DNA of 64,000 nucleotides from Sphingobacterium sp. SRCM116780 (GTDB taxonomy: Bacteria; Bacteroidota; Bacteroidia; Sphingobacteriales; Sphingobacteriaceae). A model generated the notes under the pieces. It was given only the letters and a program-made list of their open reading frames with translations, was not told the origin of the DNA and did no database searches. The stretch's first letter is position 1. Each line of letters starts with the position of its first letter. This document shows, piece after piece, positions 8,201 through 17,151 of the stretch. A program made the translations under genes and the position numbers. The DNA is taken from NCBI RefSeq assembly GCF_021442025.1, contig NZ_CP090446.1, positions 2,294,001-2,358,000 of the forward strand. Direction: 5' to 3'.

Positions 8201-9191
8201 GACCATCGATAGCGATTGAAATGCCTATGTTGCGATCTGCGTCAAGGCTCACAGCCATGTTTCGCTGTGCAGAATCTTGTAGAGTCCGACCACCAATCAC
8301 AGCGTCTGTGAAGTACTTATTACGTATACTCTCATAAAGCGCTAGTTCAGTAGTCACAGGCACTGAAAAGCTGATACTTTCGTGCCCCTTACCCATCCGT
8401 AATTCGTTACCTATAGAAGCTGAACGGTTAAATACTCCGCTACCATTGGAGGCATCTGTATTCATGCTATAGGGATAACCTGTCACATCTTGGTATTTTT
8501 CCCAATTATTTCCAGCACTGTAATACCAGCCTAATGTACCTGCGGTGGTACCTCCCAGCAGATCCGCTGTATTGGTTTTGTCTACAGTCGTACTACCGTT
8601 CTTGTAACGTCCAAAGTTGCGGAAGCTGTATACTGTTCCTGATGTTGTGGTCGCAAAGTCATTTTTATAAGCAAAAGAAGCATTATTAATAGGTGCCGAC
8701 AAAGTACTTCCAACAGCTTGTCCATACACTCCATATAGAGGTTGACTCGCAAGAACGTGTCCCGCTTCCAGGTTCCTTACTTGTTGCTGAATCGGCTTCC
8801 CCAAATCGTCATAGAAGACCTTTCCTTCAGAAACCACCTGTCCTAAAGCATTGAAACTACGACTTAGTATCCAGTTCATATCCGTATTAGCCTGTGGATT
8901 ATTTGGTGCTAATGGAATCTGGAAACTGGGATCAACTTGTAAGAGTACATTAGATCCTTCCATCAGATGCACCCCGTTCTTCAATGTAATCGATTGACCA
9001 CTTTTAGCAGTCAAGCTCTGTCCTGATTGAACAATGTAAGTGCTTTGTCCTACAGCCGGAAAAACAATTGCCTCTGGCGTATTGACCTGAGTCTGTCCCA
9101 AAGCAGTACTGATACTCAGGATAAAAATGGCTATATACTTAGAGATTGGAACCCTGAGAGTCCATATCTTTATGTAGTTTTTTCTTTTCAT
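5223..9191 (-). CDS. Rhs-repeat protein with variable C-terminal ParB-fold toxin-like domain
   Basis: 1322 residues from the ATG at 9191, chosen because it carries a strong AGGAGG ribosome binding site, unusual in this window, and starts a Sec signal peptide (residues ~1-33, ending STALGQ). The longer frame overlaps the upstream gene. The body holds many YD/Rhs repeats (YDGLGRL, YDEFGRV, YDAIGQL). The conserved Rhs core follows: DHLGNTRAVV near residue 995, YYPFGM, then a DPYGQ...GNNP...DPNGG motif near 1070-1090. The ~230 residues beyond it are the variable tip. It ends in a ParB/sulfiredoxin-like signature (NPLKVEEYKSLI, EGHHRFVAHMQLGLKPP) known from polymorphic toxins. Likely an exported toxin with the immunity gene downstream. 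Confidence 0.8.
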   Translation of the reverse strand: MKRKNYIKIWTLRVPISKYIAIFILSISTALGQTQVNTPEAIVFPAVGQSTYIVQSGQSLTAKSGQSITLKNGVHLMEGSNVLLQVDPSFQIPLAPNNPQANTDMNWILSRSFNALGQVVSEGKVFYDDLGKPIQQQVRNLEAGHVLASQPLYGVYGQAVGSTLSAPINNASFAYKNDFATTTSGTVYSFRNFGRYKNGSTTVDKTNTADLLGGTTAGTLGWYYSAGNNWEKYQDVTGYPYSMNTDASNGSGVFNRSASIGNELRMGKGHESISFSVPVTTELALYESIRNKYFTDAVIGGRTLQDSAQRNMAVSLDADRNIGISIAIDGRTVMTALGGSELTINKSIQVGTSGNVYFPILSSQSVTFSGASSALVDYVRNEQVSTVSSGAITLDKGLYELRTEVGGQTANYSMGLGTISMNFYDQLGRLKASIPPEGVKKLLNGGINSYAALASIPFVNTYEYDGLGRLAANTSPDQGRSELKYNMEGKVRFSQNALQKQKGSYSYTNYDQYGRVLQSGEYLPSATGVKFESISQVMLDATGLPSTVGTQSDVNEIHYDEVNASHGLTAYVQDSYFLGGAVSYTEKYSQLAGNVKDETKLVNRTWYNYDGDGNISWSISLIQGLGNKTMDYTYDEFGRVVKAIYQKGTTTETFVHYYEYNQNGNLKAVYTNTVDNTNSKAVHAKYSYYLTGALKRIEYGDKLQGVDYVYTVDGKLKSINNADIANDPGKDGGNGFAKDVFSLNLEYYANDYSRTGVNINSIQNATAPARYAGLINGLSWQTQKPSSVTGLDAAVMNVFNYDVKGQLLNSTWGNPNYTTKTFTGLSNVNQEKGLSYDGHGNILALQRTNVAGALADNFTYTYQANTNKLTSVPGYATYTYDAIGQLASQVKGTVGMYMDYDVTGKVTKIYSDIGKTTIILSFMYDDAGNRILKKDHRTGLNTWYSYDAGGSLMAIFDNQGVAGALQLIEQPVYGSGNLGTFIRQGGSYRYTLTDHLGNTRAVVNRNKLSSGNTDVLYYADYYPFGMEVRSGGIDNRYGYQGLYAEKDKETGWNNFELRNYDAAVGRWLTTDPYGQYNSPYVGMGNNPVSGFDPNGGWNIGGWFKSLFDGGGEKIKHYTIDEVVITRFYNKSQITPEKQNFLKTWGNNKIFFIRGLYSLFDDPYVYFTGFGNINNARHLGGYGADPNEYRTAGVITIASALGPIASEAKAMTAVTSAAPALTLVDDAAKGGKDIVGTKFNEVLPTQDYINPLKVEEYKSLIQSGAKVPASEAYRVGERIFLEEGHHRFVAHMQLGLKPPLIIRNTGGPVGFPNWLNTTYQLHH

Positions 9192-9204
9192 GCTGTCCTC
9201 CTGC

Positions 9205-12200
9205 TTAATTGCCCAATCCAATAAAACTTTTTGTACTGTAGTTGAGCTGATTTTCAGCGCTCTTATATGGCACCCGTCCAAACTGTTCTCTATAGGTCGT
9301 AACAACTTGTCCCATCGCATTGTATTCATATCTCGTGAACAGATTGTATTGGTCTAAGGTATGTGTCAATTCACCTGTTTTACCATCATAAACATAAGCA
9401 ACAGCAGATCCATTTTTCGGCTGAAAACGGAAATCATCCACATAGGTGGTTGTACTACCATCGTTTTTGGCAAAGATCTTCACATTGGTACCCGTTGTGA
9501 CTGGTATATCGAAATGTATCAATGTCCAATCCCCTGAAGTTTTTGTACTCACATTCGATGCTAATGAAACTGCTTTCTGCACATTATCCAGTTGGTAATA
9601 TAACTTGATATTGTTCACAGCCCCCTTGTTCACCCAGATGCTAGCGGAGTAAGTCCGTCCAACGGTAAGTTCGGATACAGGAGCTGTATATTCAAAGGCG
9701 GTTTGTCCAGCCCCTACCTGTATGCTCTGTTGTCCCGTATGCATAACTGTTGTTGAAAGGGTACCTGTACCTTTTTTCACTTCCAATAGCTTCGTATTTG
9801 TTAGATTATCATCCTCTGCACCACTAAAAACGATCTCGCCATACTTAGCAAAGCTACCACTCAACACTGTTTTAGCATTGTTGTAACCGTAACGCGCACT
9901 GGCTGAGTTACCTTTGAAATCACGTGTTGAGAGCGTGTGTGAATAAGGATCCATCAATGTCGTGGTCACATTATTCTTCCATGATATATTTGCTGTAGAA
10001 GGATTGGCAAATGGGAAGGCTACAAAATTGGCAGCTAACGTCATTCCGTTGGCTGCAGCTGTAGTTGGCATCCAGATATAATCCGAAATTTGACGCCATA
10101 CATTTCCATTAGCAGAAACGGAACCATCTTGTATTATTTTAGCGCCTGTCTCATTCAGCACCTGGCCTTTGTTACTCCATTCGTTATAGCTTGCTGAAAC
10201 AAGGTATTCAGGGACACCACTAGCATTTAATTTATATACATTCTGGCTAGCAACCTGTGCCAGCATGTTCTTGTTACTTCCAATCAGCTGGCTAGAGCCC
10301 ATCGCAGGGTAATTATTGTATGCTGCCTGAGTTTTAGTCAAGAAACTATTACCATAGGCGTCTGTACTGATTGATTCGGTTACGGCTCCGCTATAGAAGT
10401 CAAAAGCATTCACACGGGTAGAGGTTTTTGTGTTGTGAATATAGTCGTATTCGACTGTACCTGTATTCACCAACGGATAATCCTCGCGTGCAATCATGGT
10501 ACCCATTGTAACGAAAGTATTATTTGATGCTTTTAGTACTTTTTTGACTTCTGAAAATCGCTCAGCAACTAGACCTTGATACCCAAATTTTTCCAATCTC
10601 ACTTTATAATCATCGAAAAAATTTCCTGTGATACCATCATGAAGATATTGTTTAATTATTCGTTTAGTCAATTTGCCATTACCATCGTAATAGCTCATCG
10701 ATTTAGGAGAGCCCAAAAGACTGAAAAATTTACGTAGTACTAGGTTTACTATAGAATAGGTACTAGATGAGTTCGAATTGCTCGCATAATTTTTTTCTAT
10801 TTTTATATCTTTAAAGGTGAAGAATTCCGAGACGCTCTTTTCCGGAGAAGTGTCATTCGATCCATCAGGATATTCTACTTTCGAGCTCGTCTCTACTCTC
10901 GAATACATCATGTTAGGACCAGATAGTTCTGGTCCATATCCAATTACGACTGAAAAGCCTGTATTTAATGCATCATTAAAACGAATCTCATCATAACCGG
11001 TTACAGGCGCAGCCCCTTCATAACTATCATAATTTAAAGGTTCGAAATTTGCAACACCTGATGAATTAAGCTGATCTTCATTCGTATAGCTGTATTGTGT
11101 GGTAAATTTAACTCCATCTAAACCTTTTAAGGTAATTGATTTTACTCTTACCCCATTTCCTCCCAGGTATTTTTTGCCATACGGAGTTGGACAAAAATTT
11201 GCGTCAATTATTTTGGTTTGTGATATATCTAAATATCCCACATTAAATAAGGATTGTTCAAACGAAGCACTCAATTCAACATCAATTGTATTTCCATTGA
11301 CGGCTTTTACTAAAACAACAGCTCCCTGATACGCATCATATATTTTTGTGGAATTGGGATCAATTGGATCTATGCTGAAAGTACTCATGCTGGTATTATT
11401 GTTATTTTCAGGATTTTTTTGATAAAACTCCCTGAAAAACACGCCTAGCATATTATCCCCTACTTGATACATGTCTTTACATTGTCGACCATTTGGTGCC
11501 ATTGTAAGACGATAATTTTGAGCAGATAGCTTGGTCATTGACATAAAACGAACAGACATATTCTGACTATATTCACTTTCTCCAAAATCATGTCCTTCAA
11601 AATTTACTTCAACCAAAGGTCCTCCTGTTGTTTTGATTGTTCTTAATGACCAAACATCGGTTGATTTATTAGAGATTTTTGTAGGATTTCTACTTATATT
11701 TTGATTGTAGTAATACACGTAATCAGATTTGTACATGCCCCAATAATCATATTTATCATTCTGATATGGAGGATTCTTGGTTCTTCGAATACTTTTCAGA
11801 CCAAGATTTCCTAAAGACTCATTTCCTTTTAGTACATAATTGTAAGTAGATCCATTTTGGGTAACTTGGTCTACATAACCACAATATATTGGGTTTGTTT
11901 CATCAGTTTCTATAAGATCTCCTACTTCATATAATGAATTTGCACCCGTAATACTTCCAGTAGCAATTGTACCTTGTCCTTTCTTTTGATCTATTGTAGA
12001 GAGATTATAACCAAATTCAGTCTGTGGCAATACACTTAGACCTCCCTTACCTCGAACTTTGAATGATTTTAGAGTAAGCTTACCTAGCTTGCTGGAAGGA
12101 TTGGAGAAATCAAAACTTGTTGTACTACCTTTGGCAAGCGAATAATCAAAATTAAGATCAATTACTCTTAATGAGTTTGCTTCCAACAGTGTCCTACCGT

Positions 12201-14382
12201 AGGAGTCCACATCATTTTTATCCAAAATATTGTTTGGTAATTCACACTCCGAACAAACTACTGAGCGCCCGACTGGGATTAAACCTCCACTTCCACCTTT
12301 AGCTGGGTTTATTCCGGCAGCGATATCATTTTTTAAAATATAAATATGGCTTAAACGAAGACTCTGATTTGAGTTAATATTAAATAGTCCTTGGTTACTA
12401 TAATCGGTAGAAACATTGTTTTGTGACGACCAATTTTTATTGAAAGATTCTTTTGATGCACTTTTTCCATCTGAACGAACATCTTTTTCAAATAAGGCAG
12501 TATGTGTACGAGTTTTAATCGCATTTAAATAATACACTTCTTTCTTACCCATTGAAACTGTGAAGAAATGTTGATCAACATTTCTTGTAAAACCCTCTGT
12601 GGGGCTTCTCCAAACAAACTCATCACTCCATTTTCCGTATTCAAAGCTAACCCAATATCCATAATCAGCTTCGTCAAGAACTCCTATAGATCCACGATCA
12701 ACATAATCAGGTCCCGTTACAGCGGTTAGGTGCCAAGTATAGGCATAACCCGCAGTTTTAGTTTGTCGATTAAATTTTAAATCACTGCTATTGGCTCTAA
12801 CGGTATTTTCTTGGTAGGTTTCTTCATCATAATTATAGGCTGGTAAATTATAATGATAAGTCATGCCACTTTCATTGGTAATTGAAAATCCAGTAATACT
12901 TTTAATACTTGCATTACTTGCTCCTACAGCAATTTGACCTACATGTTTTTTTCTATCTAATCCCTGTGCAACTGGCTGAATAAATTTAACACTACTATTT
13001 GGCAGAATAATGTCCCCATTTGCATCCGTTTTAAAATATTGGATAGCTTTTGATCCCGTAAGAACTTGATTTGTTGCATTATATCCTGAAGACCAGTTAG
13101 CTCCATTTCCTGTCGGAGATGCGAAAGGTAGAGTGCTATTTAAAATCGTATTGGCATCTGTGGAGAATGGTGTATAATCTTGTTGTAACGTATTTGAAAA
13201 GTCGCCCACAAATCGAAAGCCCAAATTACTTGAAACTTTCGTATTGTTACCATATTGTACTGTCATTTTAGTAGAAGAGGATGATTCTCTTTCAATTACA
13301 TTTTGCTTGGAAACAGAGCCTTGAAAAAGGAACGGTCTCATATAGCCCCCCAGCCCCTGTCCTGTTACAGAGTAAGTATCAAACGCTGGAAAAGCACCAT
13401 TCTGCAATTTTTCGGGATTGCTTTCTTCATTTAGACCAATATGGCCAGTATTTAATTGATAAGCATCATTTACTAAACTATTATCTGTAAGTAAACCACT
13501 GAAAGATTGTGAATTTAAAGCTCCGTAAATATTGCTATTCTCTGTCTCATCAGACCAATACCGAGTTCGTGTTTTTGAATAATTAAAGAAAATTAGGTTC
13601 AGTTCTGTTCGCTTGGTTTCAGTCTGTACAATCCCTTCTTTACTATTGGAAAGATCTGTTTTGACTGCAGGAGAGAATGAAAATCCTGATCCCTGAGTGG
13701 AGAGAGATGCTCCCAACAAATTAAAGGGTGTAGAAATCGATATTCCAACATTACTATTCTCGCCCACAGATCCCATAAGGCTTAATGCACCCGCACTTAA
13801 CCCACCTGTTACGGAAAAGCCACTACTATAAGGGTTCGAACCTATACCAATTTTAGCTTGGACTACATCACTGATTCCGTAACCATACGCGACATTCCAT
13901 CCCACTCCTAGTCCTTTATAGGTATCTTTTACAACTGTTACATCAGCTGAAACATTAATAACCGGAATATTGACACCAACCGAAGTGACATTGGTGACTC
14001 CCCCAGCCCAGTAGTCTCGTCTACTGGATAACGTATTTGCCCAATCGTCAGGGAAACCGCTTACAGATCTTGTAATTGATCCAGGATTTAGGGTCCATCC
14101 CAAACCCACCCAACTACTTTCCTGTTCGGGATTTATTCCTGCATGATAGGACAGTGAAAGGGGATAGCTTCCTTCAGGGCCTGGTACTTCCATAAGAGGA
14201 ACATTATATACAAAATCTCCAGTTAATGGGTTGACCATTGTAGAAGTATCCACAGGCTCGAAGCTTGAAGCATCAGGTGATATAGGTCCTGAAGTCAATG
14301 CCCAAGCTGTTAATGGACTGAATGTCTGATAAAGTATTGTACTCAAACAGACAAATGCAAATATCTTTCTTTTTCTTTTCAT
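9205..14382 (-). CDS. Giant SpvB/Rhs-like shell protein
   Basis: 1725 residues. A signal peptide (ending near LTAWA) is followed by a region resembling the SpvB/TcB family start: NPLTGDFVYNVPLMEVPGPEGSYPLSLSYHAG, then WVGLGWTLNPGSITR. A long middle of beta-strand repeats follows. A carbohydrate-binding-like sandwich sits near residues 1500-1640 (GQQSIQVGAG, WTLIHFDIPV, VDDFRF), and a final pair of YD repeats (YVYDGKTGELTHTLDQYN, YEYNAMGQVV) leads straight into the repeats of the next gene 13 bp downstream. It probably forms one half of a cocoon-like shell around the toxin of the downstream protein, as TcB does for TcC; this is inferred from layout. Confidence 0.7.
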   Translation of the reverse strand: MKRKRKIFAFVCLSTILYQTFSPLTAWALTSGPISPDASSFEPVDTSTMVNPLTGDFVYNVPLMEVPGPEGSYPLSLSYHAGINPEQESSWVGLGWTLNPGSITRSVSGFPDDWANTLSSRRDYWAGGVTNVTSVGVNIPVINVSADVTVVKDTYKGLGVGWNVAYGYGISDVVQAKIGIGSNPYSSGFSVTGGLSAGALSLMGSVGENSNVGISISTPFNLLGASLSTQGSGFSFSPAVKTDLSNSKEGIVQTETKRTELNLIFFNYSKTRTRYWSDETENSNIYGALNSQSFSGLLTDNSLVNDAYQLNTGHIGLNEESNPEKLQNGAFPAFDTYSVTGQGLGGYMRPFLFQGSVSKQNVIERESSSSTKMTVQYGNNTKVSSNLGFRFVGDFSNTLQQDYTPFSTDANTILNSTLPFASPTGNGANWSSGYNATNQVLTGSKAIQYFKTDANGDIILPNSSVKFIQPVAQGLDRKKHVGQIAVGASNASIKSITGFSITNESGMTYHYNLPAYNYDEETYQENTVRANSSDLKFNRQTKTAGYAYTWHLTAVTGPDYVDRGSIGVLDEADYGYWVSFEYGKWSDEFVWRSPTEGFTRNVDQHFFTVSMGKKEVYYLNAIKTRTHTALFEKDVRSDGKSASKESFNKNWSSQNNVSTDYSNQGLFNINSNQSLRLSHIYILKNDIAAGINPAKGGSGGLIPVGRSVVCSECELPNNILDKNDVDSYGRTLLEANSLRVIDLNFDYSLAKGSTTSFDFSNPSSKLGKLTLKSFKVRGKGGLSVLPQTEFGYNLSTIDQKKGQGTIATGSITGANSLYEVGDLIETDETNPIYCGYVDQVTQNGSTYNYVLKGNESLGNLGLKSIRRTKNPPYQNDKYDYWGMYKSDYVYYYNQNISRNPTKISNKSTDVWSLRTIKTTGGPLVEVNFEGHDFGESEYSQNMSVRFMSMTKLSAQNYRLTMAPNGRQCKDMYQVGDNMLGVFFREFYQKNPENNNNTSMSTFSIDPIDPNSTKIYDAYQGAVVLVKAVNGNTIDVELSASFEQSLFNVGYLDISQTKIIDANFCPTPYGKKYLGGNGVRVKSITLKGLDGVKFTTQYSYTNEDQLNSSGVANFEPLNYDSYEGAAPVTGYDEIRFNDALNTGFSVVIGYGPELSGPNMMYSRVETSSKVEYPDGSNDTSPEKSVSEFFTFKDIKIEKNYASNSNSSSTYSIVNLVLRKFFSLLGSPKSMSYYDGNGKLTKRIIKQYLHDGITGNFFDDYKVRLEKFGYQGLVAERFSEVKKVLKASNNTFVTMGTMIAREDYPLVNTGTVEYDYIHNTKTSTRVNAFDFYSGAVTESISTDAYGNSFLTKTQAAYNNYPAMGSSQLIGSNKNMLAQVASQNVYKLNASGVPEYLVSASYNEWSNKGQVLNETGAKIIQDGSVSANGNVWRQISDYIWMPTTAAANGMTLAANFVAFPFANPSTANISWKNNVTTTLMDPYSHTLSTRDFKGNSASARYGYNNAKTVLSGSFAKYGEIVFSGAEDDNLTNTKLLEVKKGTGTLSTTVMHTGQQSIQVGAGQTAFEYTAPVSELTVGRTYSASIWVNKGAVNNIKLYYQLDNVQKAVSLASNVSTKTSGDWTLIHFDIPVTTGTNVKIFAKNDGSTTTYVDDFRFQPKNGSAVAYVYDGKTGELTHTLDQYNLFTRYEYNAMGQVVTTYREQFGRVPYKSAENQLNYSTKSFIGLGN

Positions 14383-14393
14383 TACTATTTTGG

Positions 14394-14975
14394 CTATTCG
14401 GTAATTTTTAGTTTGCTGGTCAGCTTTTCCAATTGTTCAAGATCGGACAGTTTGAAGTCAAAATGATAGGTAGGCACTCCTAAGCCAATATCAGATAATT
14501 CTAATTGTATGCTTTCACTCTTACCAATTTTGGATCTAGATATTGCTACTATAACATCTGTAGAGGAAGTGGCTCCGAAAAGTGGTGTAAATTGAAAATC
14601 GTCAGCTTCCTTTTCTTTTCCTTCAATTAGAAACTTTACATAATCATTCATTTTGAAAGAAAGTCTATTCAATATCACAGAATATGCTGATTGATCTAGA
14701 GTAGACAGCATATCCCGTCCTTTATTCTGATAGGATAGTCGAAAATATAAATAATCCTGTAGATCGCTTGATTTTTGAGAATCTAACCCATCTAAAAGAA
14801 CACGCGGAATATAATTCAAACGTAAAGTAAAAGGTGAATCATTTTTGACCATACTCACCCCATTTTTTTCGTTATTCATATAGGTATAAAGTTCTTTCTG
14901 GTTTGTGATGTCACTTTGACAACTAATCAAAAATGTTATGATCATGAACAATGCTATAGCTGAGATGAGACGCAT
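14394..14975 (-). CDS. Lipoprotein of the Rhs operon
   Basis: 193 residues with a lipoprotein signal peptide and lipobox (MITFLISC, Cys at about residue 19). The mature part is soluble with alternating strands and helices, ending in a KLSDLEQLEKLTSKLKI segment; no domain is recognised. It lies between the OmpH-like gene (2 bp gap) and the giant Rhs-like gene (11 bp gap), so it is co-transcribed with them. It may be an outer-membrane or periplasmic accessory for export or anchoring of the Rhs proteins; this is inferred from context only. Confidence 0.6.
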   Translation of the reverse strand: MRLISAIALFMIITFLISCQSDITNQKELYTYMNNEKNGVSMVKNDSPFTLRLNYIPRVLLDGLDSQKSSDLQDYLYFRLSYQNKGRDMLSTLDQSAYSVILNRLSFKMNDYVKFLIEGKEKEADDFQFTPLFGATSSTDVIVAISRSKIGKSESIQLELSDIGLGVPTYHFDFKLSDLEQLEKLTSKLKITE

Positions 14976-14977
14976 AG

Positions 14978-15511
14978 TTATTTACTCTTCTGGTTAAGTT
15001 CTTTTATGATATCACTTGTAATATCTGTATTGTCCTGTGCATAAGCAATCGTACCTGCAGGATTTGCGATCAAGATCATTCGATATCCTTCACGGACTCC
15101 ATACTCTTTTAGAAAACTATTGATATTATTGACCGCAGAAGCAAATTCCTCTCCACGCTGTTTTTCTAATTTTTCTTTTATCACAGCCTGATAACGCTGC
15201 AGATCCAGTTGTTTTTCATTGATTTTTTGTTCCAATTTTGATCGACTAGTAGCATCCAATTTTGATCCCTTTCTTTCATAATCACTCATAGCCAACTGCA
15301 CCTCCTTCATCAATGTATCTATATTCTCCTCATATTGTTTAGCTTGCTCTTCCAGCTTTTTATTTATTTTAACGGTTTCACTATATTCTTGAAATAACTT
15401 AGCGGTGTCCACGTAAACGATCTTTTCACGAGACTGGATGAAATTCCAAAGTCCTAATCCAAGACATAACAAGAGTAGGCTATACAATAAATAAGGTTTA
15501 TTTTTCATCAA
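14978..15511 (-). CDS. OmpH/Skp-like periplasmic chaperone
   Basis: 177 residues. An N-terminal membrane segment or uncleaved signal (YLLYSLLLLCLGLGLWNF) precedes VYVDTAKLFQEY, the characteristic opening of OmpH/Skp proteins. A long charged coiled-coil arm follows (about residues 50-120), then the closing strand segment (GYRMILIANPAGTIAYAQDNTDITSDIIKELN), also typical of the family. Skp proteins hold unfolded outer-membrane or secreted proteins in the periplasm. Here it is the first gene of the Rhs operon, so it likely keeps the two very large exported Rhs proteins soluble. The family call is firm, the dedicated role is inferred. Confidence 0.8.
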   Translation of the reverse strand: MMKNKPYLLYSLLLLCLGLGLWNFIQSREKIVYVDTAKLFQEYSETVKINKKLEEQAKQYEENIDTLMKEVQLAMSDYERKGSKLDATSRSKLEQKINEKQLDLQRYQAVIKEKLEKQRGEEFASAVNNINSFLKEYGVREGYRMILIANPAGTIAYAQDNTDITSDIIKELNQKSK

Positions 15512-15748
15512 AATTGGTTTTTATGGGTTCACTTATTTTCAAATACTTCAATCAATATGATTTTATTAGAAAATCATACAAAATTTTCACAATCCAGAAT
15601 CAAAAGTATTTACTCAATTAATATAATTACATTTTAATTCACAGAATGAAACTTACTTAAGACACGCTAAATTCTTTTTAGTTAATAGGTTGGCAATCAT
15701 TAATTGCATATCACTTCTTTTGTATACAAAGTGTGATTTTTCACTTTA

Positions 15749-15756
15749 CAAAGATA
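15749..15756 (-). promoter_or_regulatory. Candidate Bacteroidetes -7 box for the Rhs operon
   Basis: On the minus strand this reads TATCTTTG, a full match to the TAnnTTTG consensus. No good -33 TTTG is found at the expected distance, and the leader to the OmpH-like gene would be about 235 bases, so the call is tentative. Confidence 0.3.
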
Positions 15757-16247
15757 AAATTATTTATTTTAAGTTTAAATATTCTGATGATTTATTTTTT
15801 CAAAACAATTTCGAATAACTCAAATAATTCACCAACAACAATTTATAATTGACACAACATACAGTTGTGGTGGTTAATAAGTAAAATTCTATTCTAAATA
15901 GGGATATATTCTATTAAAAGTAGTTCTTTAGACTAAAAAAACTATACCTAAATGACTCACACTTAAAATTAAAAAATTATACCTCCGATCTCATTAGTTT
16001 AATACTATTAGGAGGAGGAAATTCTTATTTATATAACGACTCTTATCTATTAGAGACTACCAGAGCCAATCTTCTGATTTTGACACCCTACTTCAATGCA
16101 ATAGTGTTTATTAAGAATATCATCTATCTATTAAAATAACAAAACTGATTCTATTATTATATTGTAAGGACATCAACTGACAGACAAAAAACAACATATA
16201 ATACGCCATTTTTCACTAAATTTCAAACCTATCACTTAAAAATTATA

Positions 16248-16255
16248 TATATTTG
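16248..16255 (+). promoter_or_regulatory. Candidate Bacteroidetes -7 box for the secretion operon
   Basis: TATATTTG matches TAnnTTTG and lies 19 bp before the ATG at 16275. A weak -33-like TTTC sits at 16221-16224. The position close to the first gene of the operon makes it plausible. Confidence 0.4.
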
Positions 16256-16274
16256 CTTTATTAATTATATTCAG

Positions 16275-16637
16275 ATGAGAAGTACTTTCTTGGTTGTTGT
16301 TTTATTTATAAGTTGTTTTTTCTCTTGTTCAGAGTTTGTTGATTATCCTTTAGAAAAAAAGACAGTCGATTTGATTGGTCCAGTGGATAGTCTCAGCACA
16401 ATAGATACTACATTAACTTTTTTATGGGAACCACATGAGGATGCGACCTCTTATCGTTTACAAATTGCGACACCAGACTTTGAGTCTATTCAACGCATCG
16501 CTATTGATACTGTTGTTTCCAAAGACTATGTTGAACTTAATCTTCAACCTGGACAATACCATTGGAGAGTTCGTCCAGAGAATCGTGGAAGTGTAGGAAT
16601 TTATTCCAGTAGACAGTTTAAGATTTTAGCACAGTAA
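16275..16637 (+). CDS. Small lipoprotein with fibronectin-III-like domain, first gene of secretion operon
   Basis: 120 residues. A lipoprotein signal (LFISCFFSC; lipidated Cys near residue 18) is followed by a single sandwich domain with the FN3 pattern: LTFLWEPHEDATSYRLQIATP, then GQYHWRVRPENRGSVGIYSS near the end. Such a domain usually binds other proteins or glycans. It begins the plus-strand arm of the type II secretion-like cluster, four bases before the GspC-like gene. It could act as a pilotin-like or accessory outer-membrane lipoprotein; that role is inferred from its place in the operon. Confidence 0.6.
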   Translation: MRSTFLVVVLFISCFFSCSEFVDYPLEKKTVDLIGPVDSLSTIDTTLTFLWEPHEDATSYRLQIATPDFESIQRIAIDTVVSKDYVELNLQPGQYHWRVRPENRGSVGIYSSRQFKILAQ

Positions 16638-16641
16638 CCAA

Positions 16642-17151
16642 ATGAAAAATAAGGCGATGACATACGTTTTATTGGCAGCAGTTATTGGACTTTGGGGTTA
16701 TATCTTAATGCAAGTTTTTAATTCCTTATCCTCCGATAGCACTATCCCTACTACAGGCAAGCGAACTTTTGGGGAGCAAGAAATGAACCTGTCCTTTTAT
16801 AAAACAAAAAATACGGGGGCACTTCTTTTAAATTATTCAGATCCGATGTTGCGTAATCAGACTCATGAAGAGTTAACAGAACCTCTAGTAGTGGAAAGTA
16901 ATACCGCAATAGATACTTATGTTGCTCCACAACCCTATGAACCAGTTCCTCAAATCGATGTCCAGTACCTCGGTTATATCGAGAATCTAGTGGACAAACG
17001 TCCGACAGCAATTATCCAGATTGAAGGAAAACAATACATGATGAATAATGGTGAACATCAATCAGGCATGAAGTTAGTCAGTATGACGAAGGAATATATT
17101 AAAATTAAAATTGACAATATGATTAAAACTATTTATAAAAATGAAAATTAA
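16642..17151 (+). CDS. GspC/PilP-like inner-membrane protein of the secretion system
   Basis: 169 residues: one N-terminal membrane helix (TYVLLAAVIGLWGYILMQVF), a low-complexity linker with proline near residues 90-105, then a small beta domain (VQYLGYIENLVDKRPTAIIQIEGKQYMMNNGE, then SGMKLVSMTKEYIKI). That layout matches the homology-region domain of GspC and the PilP lipoprotein, which link the inner-membrane platform to the secretin. Sequence similarity is weak, so the call rests on topology plus the surrounding gsp-type genes. It overlaps the next gene by 11 bp. Confidence 0.6.
   Translation: MKNKAMTYVLLAAVIGLWGYILMQVFNSLSSDSTIPTTGKRTFGEQEMNLSFYKTKNTGALLLNYSDPMLRNQTHEELTEPLVVESNTAIDTYVAPQPYEPVPQIDVQYLGYIENLVDKRPTAIIQIEGKQYMMNNGEHQSGMKLVSMTKEYIKIKIDNMIKTIYKNEN

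Larger units (their letters stand above)
15512..16274. other. Long AT-rich divergent intergenic region
   Basis: 763 bp without a supportable ORF, separating the Rhs operon (minus) from the secretion operon (plus). Candidate promoters are seen for both directions (see 15749-15756 and 16248-16255). A GGAGGAGGA purine run near 16012 looks like a ribosome binding site but no start codon follows at a useful distance. A small CACAAC/GTTGTG hairpin lies at 15853-15869. Confidence 0.4.

Noticed and set aside
5912..8337. Open frames antisense to the Rhs gene (for example 5912-6166, 7541-7744, 8149-8337)
   Set aside because: They lie opposite a well-supported repeat protein, follow its repeat periodicity, and have no start signals or recognisable domains.
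9192..9329. Longer N-terminus of the Rhs protein
   Set aside because: It would overlap the preceding gene and place 46 unrelated residues before a clear signal peptide; the ATG at 9191 has a strong AGGAGG site.
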